Positions 17,493-26,012 of a stretch of DNA of 64,000 nucleotides are shown here, in pieces. Location of the stretch: positions 434,001 through 498,000 of the forward strand of contig NZ_AP023355.1 of NCBI RefSeq assembly GCF_016865425.1. The letters run 5' to 3'. The stretch's first letter is position 1. Every line of letters begins with the position of its first letter. The notes below the pieces were generated by a model. The model was not told where the DNA came from, made no database searches, and worked only from the letters and a program-made list of their open reading frames with translations. The DNA is from Actinocatenispora thailandica. Lineage in GTDB: Bacteria; Actinomycetota; Actinomycetes; Mycobacteriales; Micromonosporaceae. The translations under genes and the position numbers were made by a program.

Positions 17493-17648
17493 GTGGCGGA
17501 CAATGGCGACGACCGCGAGGTCGCCCTCGACGAGGACCTGGACATCCTGCCCGACCAGACGCGCGACGACACCGACGCCGGCTGGGGCGAACGCCCGGAC
17601 AGCAACGACGACCGGCTGCTGGCCGAACGCCCGCCGCACTGGGACTGA
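17493..17648 (+). CDS. Small acidic conserved actinobacterial protein, 51 residues
   Basis: A short gene with GTG 17493 and AGGAG about 8 bases upstream. The product is strongly acidic: ALDEDLDILPDQTRDDTDAG, then GWGERPDSNDDRLLAERPPH ending HWD. Short proteins with this DLDxLPDQTxDDTDxGWGE ... DDRLLxxRPPHW pattern recur in actinobacterial genomes as unnamed conserved proteins. It is probably largely disordered; function unknown. It runs divergently from the MBL-fold gene. Confidence 0.8.
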   Translation: MADNGDDREVALDEDLDILPDQTRDDTDAGWGERPDSNDDRLLAERPPHWD

Positions 17649-17671
17649 CGGTGCGCCCGGTCGGGCGCACC

Positions 17672-17815
17672 GATCTCGCCCGCCGCCGAGCGGCCCGATC
17701 TCGGACCGCGCCCCGGCCGTCCGATCTCGGACCGCGCCCCGGCGGCCCGATCTCGCAGCACGCACTGGCGACCCGATCTCGCCCGCTGCCTGGGCGATCC
17801 GATCTCGCCGGGGAC
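17672..17815. repeat. 26-bp tandem repeat, six copies, in a convergent gap
   Basis: The core gatctcg recurs at 17672, 17697, 17723, 17749, 17775 and 17801 (spacing 25 then 26). The rest of the unit varies (accgcgccccggc in two copies). The array fills the convergent space between the small acidic gene and mscL. Confidence 0.88.
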
Positions 17816-17860
17816 CGTCGACAGCCTGGCTGAGTCCAGCCCCGCGCCGGGCCGCGCCGA

Positions 17861-18286
17861 TCAGTGCGTGATCGGGTTCTCCAGGACCGGCGGCACCTCG
17901 GAGGCGCAGAACGCGCACCGGGTCGCGGCGGCGGGAATGGTGGACAGGCACTGCGGGCAGTCCCGCTTCGGTGCGTCCACCTTGCTCGGCAGGAACCGTT
18001 GCAGCAGCCTGTCGACCGGGATGACGACCAGGAAGTAGACCACCGCGGCGACGATCAGGAAGGAGAGCACCGCGTTCACGAAGTTGCCGTACTTGAACTG
18101 GCTGCCGTTCCAGGTGAAGTAGAGCTTGCTGAAGTCCTGCTTGCCGAAGATCGCCGCGATCAACGGCGTGAGCAGATCACTGACCAGCGAATTCACCACG
18201 GCCGTGAACGCCGCACCGATGATGATGCCGACGGCCAGATCGACCACGTTGCCGCGCAGGACGAAGTCCCGGAAACCCTTGAGCAC
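17861..18286 (-). CDS. mscL: Large-conductance mechanosensitive channel MscL with C-terminal zinc ribbon
   Basis: The N-terminal [20 protein letters not shown] and first helix [20 protein letters not shown], the periplasmic loop and second helix [19 protein letters not shown] are diagnostic of MscL, which opens under hypo-osmotic membrane tension. The protein is 141 residues from GTG 18286, chosen because family members start at (M)LKGF and GGAGA precedes it; ATG 18304 is an alternative. Unlike the canonical C-terminal helix, the tail carries two Cys pairs ([18 protein letters not shown]), a zinc-ribbon-like module seen in some actinobacterial MscL. Confidence 0.96.
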   Translation of the reverse strand: MLKGFRDFVLRGNVVDLAVGIIIGAAFTAVVNSLVSDLLTPLIAAIFGKQDFSKLYFTWNGSQFKYGNFVNAVLSFLIVAAVVYFLVVIPVDRLLQRFLPSKVDAPKRDCPQCLSTIPAAATRCAFCASEVPPVLENPITH

Positions 18287-18341
18287 CGCTCTCGTTCTCC
18301 TCATGCTGTAGCCGGTGCGGTGCCGGGGGCGGCGGCTCCGG

Positions 18342-18890
18342 TCAGCCGGGTCGGAGGGTGAGTCCGATCCGGGCCGACGGCGCCACTCCCGCCACCCGAC
18401 GCGCCTGTTGTTCGGTCATCGCCAAATAGACCACGGATCCTCCCGTCATGTCCGCAGAATGGCCGGTCGTCCCCCGGAGGACGAGCGCATCGCGGACCAG
18501 AAGCTCGGCCGGATCGCGCTGGGTGTCGGTATCGGCACTGTCCGGGTCAGTCGTGACGGTAACGGTGAGGTCGACCCGATCGCCGGGGTGCACCAGACCA
18601 CCGACGCCGGCGCCGCCGATCGGCACGGCGACGCCGACCGAGCCGGCCGGGACGCTGCTTCCCGGCGCGGGCCGGTGGCTCGGGGCCGGGGTGGGCCGGG
18701 CGGGGCACCGGCCGTCGTCCGCGGCGGCGCCGCTGCCCGTGGCCAGCACGCCGGCGGCCAGCAGCAACAGCACCGTGACCGCGCCCGCGCGCAGCAGCCG
18801 GGAGCGGCGGCGGGCCGACCAGCGGATCGGATCGAGCCGCTCGGTCTTGCACCGGCGCGGCCGGGAAGCGCGCTCACGTCCTGGGAACAC
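18342..18890 (-). CDS. SAF-domain (CpaB/RcpC-like) membrane-anchored protein
   Basis: A 182-residue protein with a basic N-terminus, one membrane helix ([20 protein letters not shown], about residues 35-55) and a C-terminal domain with [20 protein letters not shown], the signature of the second half of CpaB/RcpC SAF domains that normally help build Flp/Tad pili. No pilus genes are near. GTG 18890 is supported by GAGGAG six bases upstream. It is followed by mscL in the same direction. A role in a remote Tad system, or a repurposed SAF module, is possible. Confidence 0.72.
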   Translation of the reverse strand: MFPGRERASRPRRCKTERLDPIRWSARRRSRLLRAGAVTVLLLLAAGVLATGSGAAADDGRCPARPTPAPSHRPAPGSSVPAGSVGVAVPIGGAGVGGLVHPGDRVDLTVTVTTDPDSADTDTQRDPAELLVRDALVLRGTTGHSADMTGGSVVYLAMTEQQARRVAGVAPSARIGLTLRPG

Positions 18891-19040
18891 AGCAGCTCCT
18901 CGGGCTGGGGACACGACGGTGTCCGCGACTGAGGGGTCGGCTCGGGTGCGCTGCTGCCGGCACGCGTCCGGCGTCGCCCCGAACCGGCCTCGGGGGTTCG
19001 CCGCGAACGCTAGGTCGGGTATCCACCGCCCACGCTGGCC

Positions 19041-19061
19041 TGTGGACAACGCTGTGGATAT
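19041..19061. promoter_or_regulatory. Pair of DnaA-box-like sequences
   Basis: tgtggacaa (19041-19049), the reverse complement of the actinobacterial DnaA box TTGTCCACA, is followed four bases later by tgtggatat (19053-19061), one or two changes from a box. A further tatccacc lies at about 19019. They sit in the 18891-19269 gap between the SAF gene and fmdB. No dnaA or dnaN is nearby, so this is not evidence for oriC. Confidence 0.45.
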
Positions 19062-19126
19062 CAGTAAGGACCGGCTGCGGTCCGTGCTACGGGTGTCCAC
19101 CGGTGGGGGCCGACCGTCACCGCGCC

Positions 19127-19170
19127 GGCGCCCACCCCGGTCGGCGCCCACCCCGGTCGGCGCCCATCCA
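19127..19170. repeat. 16-bp tandem repeat, 2.7 copies
   Basis: ggcgcccaccccggtc at 19127-19142 and 19143-19158 is followed by a diverged partial copy. It lies in the same gap as the DnaA-box-like pair, downstream of fmdB. Confidence 0.75.
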
Positions 19171-19191
19171 GCCGGCGCGCGGATACGCGGA

Positions 19192-19218
19192 AGGGCGCCG
19201 CGCACAGCGCGACGCCCT
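19192..19218 (-). terminator. Hairpin downstream of fmdB
   Basis: AGGGCG and GCGC on the left pair with GCGC and CGCCCT on the right around a short loop, about 10 bp of stem. It lies 50 bp beyond the fmdB stop on the minus strand and is a reasonable terminator. Confidence 0.45.
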
Positions 19219-19269
19219 GGTGGACGAACCTTGGGAGCGGTTGGCGCCGCCGTCGGCGCCGGGCCGGAG

Positions 19270-19665
19270 TCAGGCGCTGGCAGCGACCTTGCCGGAACCG
19301 CCGCTGCCCGAACTGCCGGACTTGCCGCCCGCCGAACTCGACGAGCCGGACGAGGAGGCGCTCGACGCGGACGAACCGGAGTCGCTGCCGCTCTTCGCCG
19401 AATCCCCGCTCTTGCCCTTGCCGTCCCCGGCGCCCTTGCCGTCCGAGGAACTGGACGAGGTGGCCGCGGCCGACGACGCAGTCGACGAGGATCGGGAGTC
19501 GGTCCGGTAGAAGCCGGAGCCCTTGAACACGACGCCGACCGCCGAGAAGACCTTGCGCAGTCGACCGCCGCAGTCGGGGCACTCGGTGAGCGGGCCGTCG
19601 CTGAAGGACTGGACCGCTTCAAGCGTGTGACCGCACTCGGTGCAGACGTACTGGTAGGTGGGCAC
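19270..19665 (-). CDS. FmdB-type zinc-ribbon protein with Ser/Gly-rich tail
   Basis: Residues 1-55 are a typical FmdB/CxxC_CxxC zinc ribbon: PTYQYVCTECGHTLEAVQ and LTECPDCGGRLRKVF, followed by GVVFKGSGFYRTD. The remaining 75 residues are a low-complexity Ser/Gly/Lys tail (for example SSASSASSSGSSSSAGG). FmdB-like ribbons are small regulators or accessory proteins of unclear role. GTG 19665 has GGAGG seven bases upstream. The neighbouring 5-formyltetrahydrofolate cyclo-ligase gene lies upstream in the same direction, an arrangement common in actinobacteria. Confidence 0.9.
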   Translation of the reverse strand: MPTYQYVCTECGHTLEAVQSFSDGPLTECPDCGGRLRKVFSAVGVVFKGSGFYRTDSRSSSTASSAAATSSSSSDGKGAGDGKGKSGDSAKSGSDSGSSASSASSSGSSSSAGGKSGSSGSGGSGKVAASA

Positions 19666-19704
19666 CCTTTGCCTCCGCTGGCACTCTCTATTTCTGAGTG
19701 CTAA

Positions 19705-20373
19705 TCATCCGCCATGACGGGGCCCGGCGTCCACCCGGGGTGGCGGGGTAGACACGCCCGATCCGGTGATCCTGGCGAGCCCGCCACCGGGCGTGAGCAC
19801 CGCGTTGACCGGCCGGTCGTGCGGCTCGGTGGGCAACTCGTCGACGAGTTCCCCGTCGTAGAGCAGCGCCACGACCAGGGCGCGCCGGGGCACTCGGGAC
19901 AGCGCCCGGTCGTACGAGCCGCCGCCCCGGCCGAGCCGGTTGCCGTGCCGGTCCACCGCGAGCGCGGGGACGAACAGTACCGCCGCGCGAGCCGCCGCGC
20001 CCGGACCGAGCCGGGGCCCGGACGGTTCGCACAGCCGCCAGCGGGCCGGCTGCAGGCAGTCCGGGCCGGTGTACTCCGACCAGTCCAGGTCGAGGTCGGA
20101 GCGCAGCACCGGCAGCAGTACCCGATCGCCCCAGCGGCGCAGCGACTCCGGTAGCTCCGGGCCGCCCGGCTCCAGATCGGTCGGCACGTAGCCGGTCACG
20201 GTACGTCGGGCATCGGGCACCGCGGGTCGACCCACCGGGCGCCCGGCGCGCAGCAGCGCGACAGCGGCAGCCCGGATCGCGGCGTCGGCCGCGGCTCGGT
20301 GTCCGGGGGACATGCCCCGGCGCGCCGCGAGCAACCCCTCACGAATGCCCGACTTATCCGAAACTGCGTGCAT
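19705..20373 (-). CDS. 5-formyltetrahydrofolate cyclo-ligase
   Basis: The enzyme converts 5-formyl-THF to 5,10-methenyl-THF using ATP. Its 222 residues show the family end motif RLGRGGGSYDRALSRVPRRA (glycine-rich ATP loop), a substrate segment YVPTDLEPGGPELPESL and the DRPVNAVLTPGG close. The family usually has RLGYGGGYYDR, so two aromatic residues are replaced here. The N-terminal KSGIREGLLAARRGMSP is the typical basic start. ATG 20373 is chosen (MHAVSDKSGIREG); the ribosome site is weak. Confidence 0.88.
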   Translation of the reverse strand: MHAVSDKSGIREGLLAARRGMSPGHRAAADAAIRAAAVALLRAGRPVGRPAVPDARRTVTGYVPTDLEPGGPELPESLRRWGDRVLLPVLRSDLDLDWSEYTGPDCLQPARWRLCEPSGPRLGPGAAARAAVLFVPALAVDRHGNRLGRGGGSYDRALSRVPRRALVVALLYDGELVDELPTEPHDRPVNAVLTPGGGLARITGSGVSTPPPRVDAGPRHGG

Positions 20374-20610
20374 CTTCGCTGGATCCAACCTTGCCGGGGT
20401 AGGGGTGCCTGCGCGTGCTGTGACAGCATCGCACTGCGAGTCGCCGGACGGTGCCCGGATCACCGATCGGCGGCCGGCTGCGGGCAGTCCACAATGACGT
20501 CGGGTGCCGACCGCTCATCGCGAGCTGACCTGTCAGAGGTCCCGAGGCAGGGCCTCTTGGGCAATCGTGCCGCGCCGGTGCCACCGGGCGGCCGAGGATC
20601 GGAGGACGGG

Positions 20611-22998
20611 GTGACCCTGCGCGCGCGGCTCACCGCGGCGTTCCTCGCCGTCGTACTCGGGCCGGTGCTGATCGGTGCGGTGTTCGTCGGCATCACCGTG
20701 TCCGAGGTCAGCAACCGCCGCGCGGTCGAGCGGCTGCAGGTCGCCACCACGACCGTGCGGACCACCGTCGACGCGGCCTGCCACGAGTTGCGGTCCGCGG
20801 CGCAGATCGCCGCCCGACTGTACGGCGGGGGTACCGCCGCCGACCAGGCGAGCGCCGCCCGGGACGGCGTGGCCACCCGGCTCGCCAGCGCGGTCCAGAT
20901 CACCGACCAGCACGGCATGGTCCGGTCCACCGCCGGACAACTGCTCGGGCCGTCCGCCGACTGCGCCGGTGCGTTCCCCGCCGGTGGCGAGCGCCCGCAC
21001 TCGCTGACCGCCCGGGTCCGGTTGACCGACCAGCGCGGCCGGTCGATCGGCCAGGTCGTCGCCGCGGTACCGGTGGACCGGGCGTTCGTCGCCCACCTCG
21101 GCGCCTCGACCGGGGTGGACGTGACGTTGCTGTCCGCCGGCGACCCGCTGTCCACCGAGACCGCGGTGCGGGCCGACGCCATCGCGAGCACCGCCCGCGG
21201 GCTGCACGGCGACCAGGTCAAACCCACCCGCGACGGGGTGTTCGTGCGGCTGGCGCCGGCCCGCTCGGAGCAACCGCTGCGGCTCGCGCTGTCCACCAGC
21301 CGCTCCGACTCGCAGACCCTGTACGCGGTGCTGATCGGTGTCGTCGTCCTCGCCGGCCTGGTCGCGGTGAGCGCGGCCTGGTGGCTGGCCAACTCCACCA
21401 CCCGGCCGCTGGCCGAACTCGCCGGCGCCGCCGACCGGGTCGCCGGCGGTGACCTCGCGGCCCGGGTACCGGTGCGCAGCCGGGACGAGGTCGGCCAGCT
21501 GGCCAGCACGTTCAACCGGATGACCCGGGAGATGCAGGCGTACGTGCAGGCGCTGACCGCCAGCCGGGACCAGCTGCGCGGCAACCTCGGCATGCTCGGC
21601 GACACGCTGTCCAACACGCACGACCTGGACGGCATCCTGTCGGTGATCCTGGAGACCGCGATGGCGGCCACCGGCGCCCAGTCCGGCGTCGTGCTGCTGG
21701 TCGACGGGCCGGACGGGGCGCACCCGAACCAGCTGGTCGCGCGGTGTGCGGACGGCTTCGACGGGCGGATCAGGTCGCTGTCGTCGATCCACGTGGCGCT
21801 CGGTGAGGGGCTGCTCGGCGGCGTCGCCCAGGGCGGCGAGCCGCGCCGCGGCCGGGCGGACGGCATCGTGCTGGCGCCGACCGAACCGCGCTGCCGGACC
21901 TACATCGCGGTCCCGTTCTCGGGGTCCGCCCGGCCGAACCCGACCGGTACCGCGGACAGCGGCGACGGGGAGCACGGGCAGCTGCGCGGCGTGCTCGCCC
22001 TGTACGACCGGCTCGGCCAGGACGACTTCGACGACGCCGACCTGGGCACCCTGCGTACCTTCGCCGGCCAGGCGGCGGTCGCGGTGGACAACGTGCTGCT
22101 GCACCAGGAGACCGAGCGGCTGTCGCTGACCGACCCGCTCACCGAGCTGTGGAACTACCGGTACCTGCGGGTCGCGCTGGCCAACGAGGTGGAGCGGGCC
22201 ACCCGGTTCGAGCGCCGGCTGTCGGTACTCGCGATGGACCTGGACCGGTTCAAGGAGGTCAACGACACCTACGGGCACTCGGCCGGCGACGCGGTACTGG
22301 TCGCGTTCGCGCAGCGGATCCGGGCCGAGATCCGCGAGATCGACCTGGCCTGCCGGCAGGGCGGCGAGGAGTTCGTCGTGCTGCTGCCGGAGACCGACCG
22401 GGCCGGCGCCGTCGCGCTGGCCGAACGGATCTGCGCCGCGGTCCGTGACCTGCGGGTGCCGATCGCCGCGCCGGACGGCCGGGAGCCGTGGGAGATCCAG
22501 GTGACCGTCTCGGTCGGCATCGCCGTCTACCCCGATCACGGCGGTACCGGCCAGGAGGTGCTCGACGCGGCCGACGACGCGCTCTACGCGGCGAAGGCGG
22601 CCGGCCGGGACACCTGGCGGCTCGCCGCCGGCCGTACCCGGCGCCGCGGCAGCCAGCCAGGCTCCGTCACCCCGGCCCACGACACCCCGGACGACGCCCG
22701 GGCCCCGGACCGCGCGCCACGCCCGGGCGGTGCCCCGGTCTCGGACGACACTCCGGACCGCGCGCCACGCCCGGGCGGACCTGCGGTCTCGGACGGCGTT
22801 GCGGCGCCGGACGACCTGCCGTGCCCGGACGCCGCTGGGGCACCCGCCGACGCGCCACCCGGTGACGCCGCCGCGCCCTGCGCCGACACGGACGGTGCCA
22901 CCACCAGCACCGGTACGGGTGCCGGCGACGGTGCCGCGGACAGGCCGGGCGGCGCGTCGCATCGGCCACGAACGCCGAGGCAGACGCGAGGCGGATAG
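20611..22998 (+). CDS. Membrane diguanylate cyclase: extracytoplasmic sensor, HAMP, GAF, GGDEF
   Basis: About 795 residues from GTG 20611, which has GGAGG 6 bases upstream. Order: membrane helix (LTAAFLAVVLGPVLIGAVFV), about 200 extracytoplasmic residues, second helix (LYAVLIGVVVLAGLVAVSAA, about 237), HAMP (STTRPLAELAGAADRVAGGD), GAF (about 335-495) and a GGDEF domain whose active site reads QGGEEFVVLLPETD (about 584), a functional GGEEF variant. It should make c-di-GMP from GTP in response to an outside signal relayed to GAF. No EAL domain follows. The last about 120 residues are a Pro/Asp/Ala-rich, repetitive tail (RAPRPGGAPVSDD, RAPRPGGPAVSDG). The 20374-20610 divergent gap shows no clear operator. 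Confidence 0.93.
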   Translation: MTLRARLTAAFLAVVLGPVLIGAVFVGITVSEVSNRRAVERLQVATTTVRTTVDAACHELRSAAQIAARLYGGGTAADQASAARDGVATRLASAVQITDQHGMVRSTAGQLLGPSADCAGAFPAGGERPHSLTARVRLTDQRGRSIGQVVAAVPVDRAFVAHLGASTGVDVTLLSAGDPLSTETAVRADAIASTARGLHGDQVKPTRDGVFVRLAPARSEQPLRLALSTSRSDSQTLYAVLIGVVVLAGLVAVSAAWWLANSTTRPLAELAGAADRVAGGDLAARVPVRSRDEVGQLASTFNRMTREMQAYVQALTASRDQLRGNLGMLGDTLSNTHDLDGILSVILETAMAATGAQSGVVLLVDGPDGAHPNQLVARCADGFDGRIRSLSSIHVALGEGLLGGVAQGGEPRRGRADGIVLAPTEPRCRTYIAVPFSGSARPNPTGTADSGDGEHGQLRGVLALYDRLGQDDFDDADLGTLRTFAGQAAVAVDNVLLHQETERLSLTDPLTELWNYRYLRVALANEVERATRFERRLSVLAMDLDRFKEVNDTYGHSAGDAVLVAFAQRIRAEIREIDLACRQGGEEFVVLLPETDRAGAVALAERICAAVRDLRVPIAAPDGREPWEIQVTVSVGIAVYPDHGGTGQEVLDAADDALYAAKAAGRDTWRLAAGRTRRRGSQPGSVTPAHDTPDDARAPDRAPRPGGAPVSDDTPDRAPRPGGPAVSDGVAAPDDLPCPDAAGAPADAPPGDAAAPCADTDGATTSTGTGAGDGAADRPGGASHRPRTPRQTRGG

Positions 22999-23001
22999 TC
23001 T
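22996..23001 (+). promoter_or_regulatory. Candidate -10 box for leaderless galU message
   Basis: TAGTCT spans the end of the preceding stop region and ends 6 nt before ATG 23008, with no ribosome site. The galU message may start at its ATG. Confidence 0.5.
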
Positions 23002-23007
23002 CGCCCC

Positions 23008-23988
23008 ATGCCCGACCACTCGACCACGTCCGACCCGACAGCCGCGCCGTCCGCGGACGCGACGCCGACGCAGCGCGCCACCAAGGCGGTCATCCCGGCG
23101 GCCGGGCTGGCCACCCGATTCCTGCCGGCCAGCAAGGCGGTGCCCAAGGAACTGTTCCCGGTCGTCGACAAACCGGCCCTGCAGTACATCGTGGAGGAGG
23201 CCGCCGCGGCCGGCATCGGCGACGTCCTGCTGATCACCGGCCGGGGCAAGAGCTCGATGGTCGACCACTTCGACCGGCGGCTCGACCTGGAGGCGGCGCT
23301 GGAGGCCAAGGGCGACACCGAGCGGCTGGAGGCGGTGCGCCGGCCCGGCGAGCTGGCCGCGCTGCACTCGTCCCGGCAGCCGGAGCCGCTCGGCCTCGGG
23401 CACGCCGTCTCGTGCGCCGAGGACCACGTCGGTCGGTCACCGTTCGCGGTGCTGCTCGGGGACGACCTGATCGACGAGCGCGACCCGCTGCTGCCCACCA
23501 TGCTCGACCTGCAGGCCCGGACCGGCGGCATCGTGCTCGCGCTGCTGGAGGTGCCCTGGTCGGAGGTGCACAAGTATGGCGTCGCGTCGGTCGAGCCGGC
23601 CGCCGAGAGCGTCGGTGCGGCCGAGATCGTGCAGGTCACCGGGCTGGTGGAGAAGCCGGCGCGGGAGGACGCGCCGAGCAACCTCATCCTGGTCGGGAGG
23701 TACGTGCTGCCGGCGTCGATCTTCGACGCGATCCGGGACACCGAGCCGGACCGCCGCGGCGAGATCCAGCTGACCGACGCGATGGTGCGGCTGCTGCGCG
23801 CGGGCACGCCGGTGCACGGGGTGGTGTTCCGCGGCCGACGGTACGACACCGGCGACCCCACCGGCTATCTCAAGGCGGTCGTGCAGCTGGCGACCGCGCG
23901 CGACGACATCGGTCCGGACTTCCGGGAGTGGCTCACCCGCTACGTCGCGGACGGGTTCACCGAACAGCCGCCGAAGAACGGTCGGTGA
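23008..23988 (+). CDS. galU: UTP--glucose-1-phosphate uridylyltransferase
   Basis: A 326-residue nucleotidyltransferase with the N-terminal signature KAVIPAAGLATRFLPASKAV (uridine-binding GxGTR loop variant), VPKELFPVVDKPALQYIVEE, the sugar-phosphate region VEKPAREDAPSNLILVGRY and GEIQLTDAMVRLL. It makes UDP-glucose for cell-envelope polysaccharides and trehalose. It begins a run of galU, glp, rimJ-like and sepX, an order conserved in many actinobacteria. Confidence 0.96.
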   Translation: MPDHSTTSDPTAAPSADATPTQRATKAVIPAAGLATRFLPASKAVPKELFPVVDKPALQYIVEEAAAAGIGDVLLITGRGKSSMVDHFDRRLDLEAALEAKGDTERLEAVRRPGELAALHSSRQPEPLGLGHAVSCAEDHVGRSPFAVLLGDDLIDERDPLLPTMLDLQARTGGIVLALLEVPWSEVHKYGVASVEPAAESVGAAEIVQVTGLVEKPAREDAPSNLILVGRYVLPASIFDAIRDTEPDRRGEIQLTDAMVRLLRAGTPVHGVVFRGRRYDTGDPTGYLKAVVQLATARDDIGPDFREWLTRYVADGFTEQPPKNGR

Positions 23989-23998
23989 CGGAGGCGCC

Positions 23999-25234
23999 AT
24001 GGTGACCGCCACGCTGACCCCGCTCGCGGACTTCCTCCAGCAGGTGCTCGCCGCGATCCGCCCGCTGCCCCCGCTCGACCTGGAACTCACCCAGGCGTAC
24101 GGGAACGTGTTCGCCGAGGACGTCGTCGCGCCGGGTCCGCTGCCGGCGTTCGACCACGCGGCGATCGACGGGTACGCGGTGCGGCTGGACGACGTGGTCG
24201 GCGCCCGCGAGGACCGGCCGGTCCGGCTCAACGTGGTGGGCGACGTCGGCGCCGCCTCCTGGCGGCCGGTACGGGTCAGCTCCGGTTCCTGCCTGTCGGT
24301 CGCGGCCGGCGCGCCGATGCCGGCCGCCGCCGACGCGGTGGTACCGACGTCCTGGACCGACGAGGGCATGGCGTCGGTGGAGATCTACGCGACGCCGAAG
24401 CGGGGCCACGGGGTCCGCCGGGCCGGCGAGGAGTTGGCCGTCGGCGCCGTCGTGGCGCAGGCCGGTACCCAGGTCACCGCGCCGATGGTGGCGCTGCTCG
24501 CGGCTGCCGGGGTGGCGCACGTGGTGGTCCGGCCGTGCCCCCGGGTGGTGGTCGTGTCCACCGGCGACGAGCTGGTGGAGACCGGTCGGATGTCCGCACC
24601 CGGCCAGGTGGTCGACGTCAACTCGCACGCCTTGACCGCGGCGGCGGTCGAGGCCGGCGCGCTCGCGTACCGGATCGGGATCTGCGACGACGACCCCGAG
24701 GGGCTGCGCGCGGTGCTGGAGGACCAGACGCTGCGCAGCGACCTGATCGTGATGACCGGCGGCACCGGGCACGGCCCCGGCGACATGGTCCGGCGCATCT
24801 TCGGCCGGGACGGCACCGTCGGGTTCACCGACCTGTCCGTGTACCCGTGTTCCTCGCTCGGGTTCGGCACCGTCGGCGTGGAGGAGGTGCCGATCGTCTG
24901 CCTGCCCGGCGACCCGGGTACCGCGCTGATCGGGTTCGAGGTGCTGGTCCGCCCGGTGATCCAGCGGCTGGCCGGTGCCGAGCCGGTGTTCCGGCCGTCG
25001 ATCAAGGCGCACCTGCTGGAGACGCTGTCGTCGCCGGCGGGGTTGCGCGAGTTCCGCCCGGCGCTGGTGTCGGAGCGGCGCGGTGGCGGCTACACGGTGC
25101 AGCCGCTGGCGGGTGGGCCGTACACTCTGTCCGGCCTGGCCGATGCGAACGGACTGCTCGTGTTGGGTGAGCGCGTCTCGACCGCGGCGGCCGGCTCCAC
25201 AGTGGACGTACTGCTGATCGATCGGCGGAGATGA
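23999..25234 (+). CDS. glp: Gephyrin-like molybdotransferase Glp (MoeA family)
   Basis: A 411-residue MoeA-fold protein. The active-site-like loop FDHAAIDGYAVRLDD (about residues 53-67) keeps the Asp-Gly-Tyr-Ala core, and the MoaB/MPT-binding-like domain shows VVVVSTGDELVETGR and IVMTGGTGHGPGDMV, with the closing region YPCSSLGFGTVG. In actinobacteria this paralogue beside galU and sepX/glpR is the division protein Glp, which binds FtsZ and the membrane receptor GlpR, rather than a proven molybdenum-cofactor enzyme. No other cofactor genes lie here, and sepX follows two genes later, so Glp is preferred over MoeA. It overlaps the next start by ATGA. Confidence 0.87.
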   Translation: MVTATLTPLADFLQQVLAAIRPLPPLDLELTQAYGNVFAEDVVAPGPLPAFDHAAIDGYAVRLDDVVGAREDRPVRLNVVGDVGAASWRPVRVSSGSCLSVAAGAPMPAAADAVVPTSWTDEGMASVEIYATPKRGHGVRRAGEELAVGAVVAQAGTQVTAPMVALLAAAGVAHVVVRPCPRVVVVSTGDELVETGRMSAPGQVVDVNSHALTAAAVEAGALAYRIGICDDDPEGLRAVLEDQTLRSDLIVMTGGTGHGPGDMVRRIFGRDGTVGFTDLSVYPCSSLGFGTVGVEEVPIVCLPGDPGTALIGFEVLVRPVIQRLAGAEPVFRPSIKAHLLETLSSPAGLREFRPALVSERRGGGYTVQPLAGGPYTLSGLADANGLLVLGERVSTAAAGSTVDVLLIDRRR

Positions 25235-25851
25235 ACGCACACCCAGGCTGGCCCGCCGTGCTGCGCGACGGCGACGTGACGCTCCGGCCGTACCAGCGAT
25301 CCGACGCGGCGGCCTGGGTCGAGGTCCGGTTGGCCAACGAGCAGTGGCTCGCGCCCTGGGAGCCCGACCCGCCGGGCCGCTGGCAGGACGTGCACACCGT
25401 CCGGGCGTTCCGGTTCGTGCACCGGGACCTGCGCAAGTCGGCGGCCGACGGCAGCACCATGCCGTACGCGGTGTGCTACCAGGACCGGTTCGTCGGCCAG
25501 CTGACCATCGGCAACATCGTGCGGCGGGCGTTCTGCTCCGGCTACGCCGGCTACTGGGTCGACCACCGGTACGCGGGGCGCGGCATCACGCCGATCGCGC
25601 TCGCGCTCGCCGTCGACCACGCGTTCAACCAGGGCGGGCTGCACCGGGTCGAGGTCAACATCCGCCCCGAGAACAAGCCGAGCCGCCGGGTGGTGGAGAA
25701 GCTCGGGTTCCGCGAGGAGGCGTACCACCACCGGTACCTCTACATCGCCGGCGGCTGGCGCGACCACCTCGGCTACGCCATCACCACCGAGGACGTCGCC
25801 ACCGACGGCGGGCTGCTCCGCCGCTGGCACCGCGGCAGGGACTCCGCCTGA
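25231..25851 (+). CDS. GNAT acetyltransferase (RimJ-like)
   Basis: The 206-residue protein has RimJ/RimL features: VTLRPYQRSDAAAWVEVR at the start, LTIGNIVRRAFCSGYAGYWV in the core, and the acetyl-CoA loop YAGRGITPIALALAVDHAF (about 110-128), then HRVEVNIRPENKPSRRVVEK. RimJ acetylates ribosomal S5; whether this copy does is unknown. ATG 25231 overlaps the glp stop, showing coupling in the glp-sepX operon. Confidence 0.88.
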   Translation: MNAHPGWPAVLRDGDVTLRPYQRSDAAAWVEVRLANEQWLAPWEPDPPGRWQDVHTVRAFRFVHRDLRKSAADGSTMPYAVCYQDRFVGQLTIGNIVRRAFCSGYAGYWVDHRYAGRGITPIALALAVDHAFNQGGLHRVEVNIRPENKPSRRVVEKLGFREEAYHHRYLYIAGGWRDHLGYAITTEDVATDGGLLRRWHRGRDSA

Positions 25852-25907
25852 CCGGTCGGCCCCCGACCACGCGTGCCAGCGGACCTCACCCCCCGGTCCG
25901 GTGAACG

Positions 25908-25921
25908 TTACCTACAGGTAA
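25908..25921. promoter_or_regulatory. Short palindrome upstream of sepX
   Basis: ttacctacaggtaa is a perfect 14-bp inverted repeat (TTACCT/AGGTAA around AC) in the 161-bp gap before sepX. It could be an operator half-pair or part of a promoter; another small palindrome gtgatcac occurs at about 25982-25989. Unproven. Confidence 0.35.
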
Positions 25922-26012
25922 GGCGTTCGGTGTGGCGTCGCGGAAATGTGGCGAGTGCCCCGTAGCCTCAGATAACGGCTTGTGATCACGAACCGAGGGG
26001 GGTCGTGACGGG

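Noticed and set aside
19019-19061. Replication origin (oriC)
   Set aside because: Two or three boxes only, and no dnaA, dnaN or rpmH nearby.
23999-25234. Molybdenum-cofactor MoeA as the main function
   Set aside because: The galU/rimJ/sepX neighbourhood and absence of other cofactor genes favour the division protein Glp, though the fold is the same.
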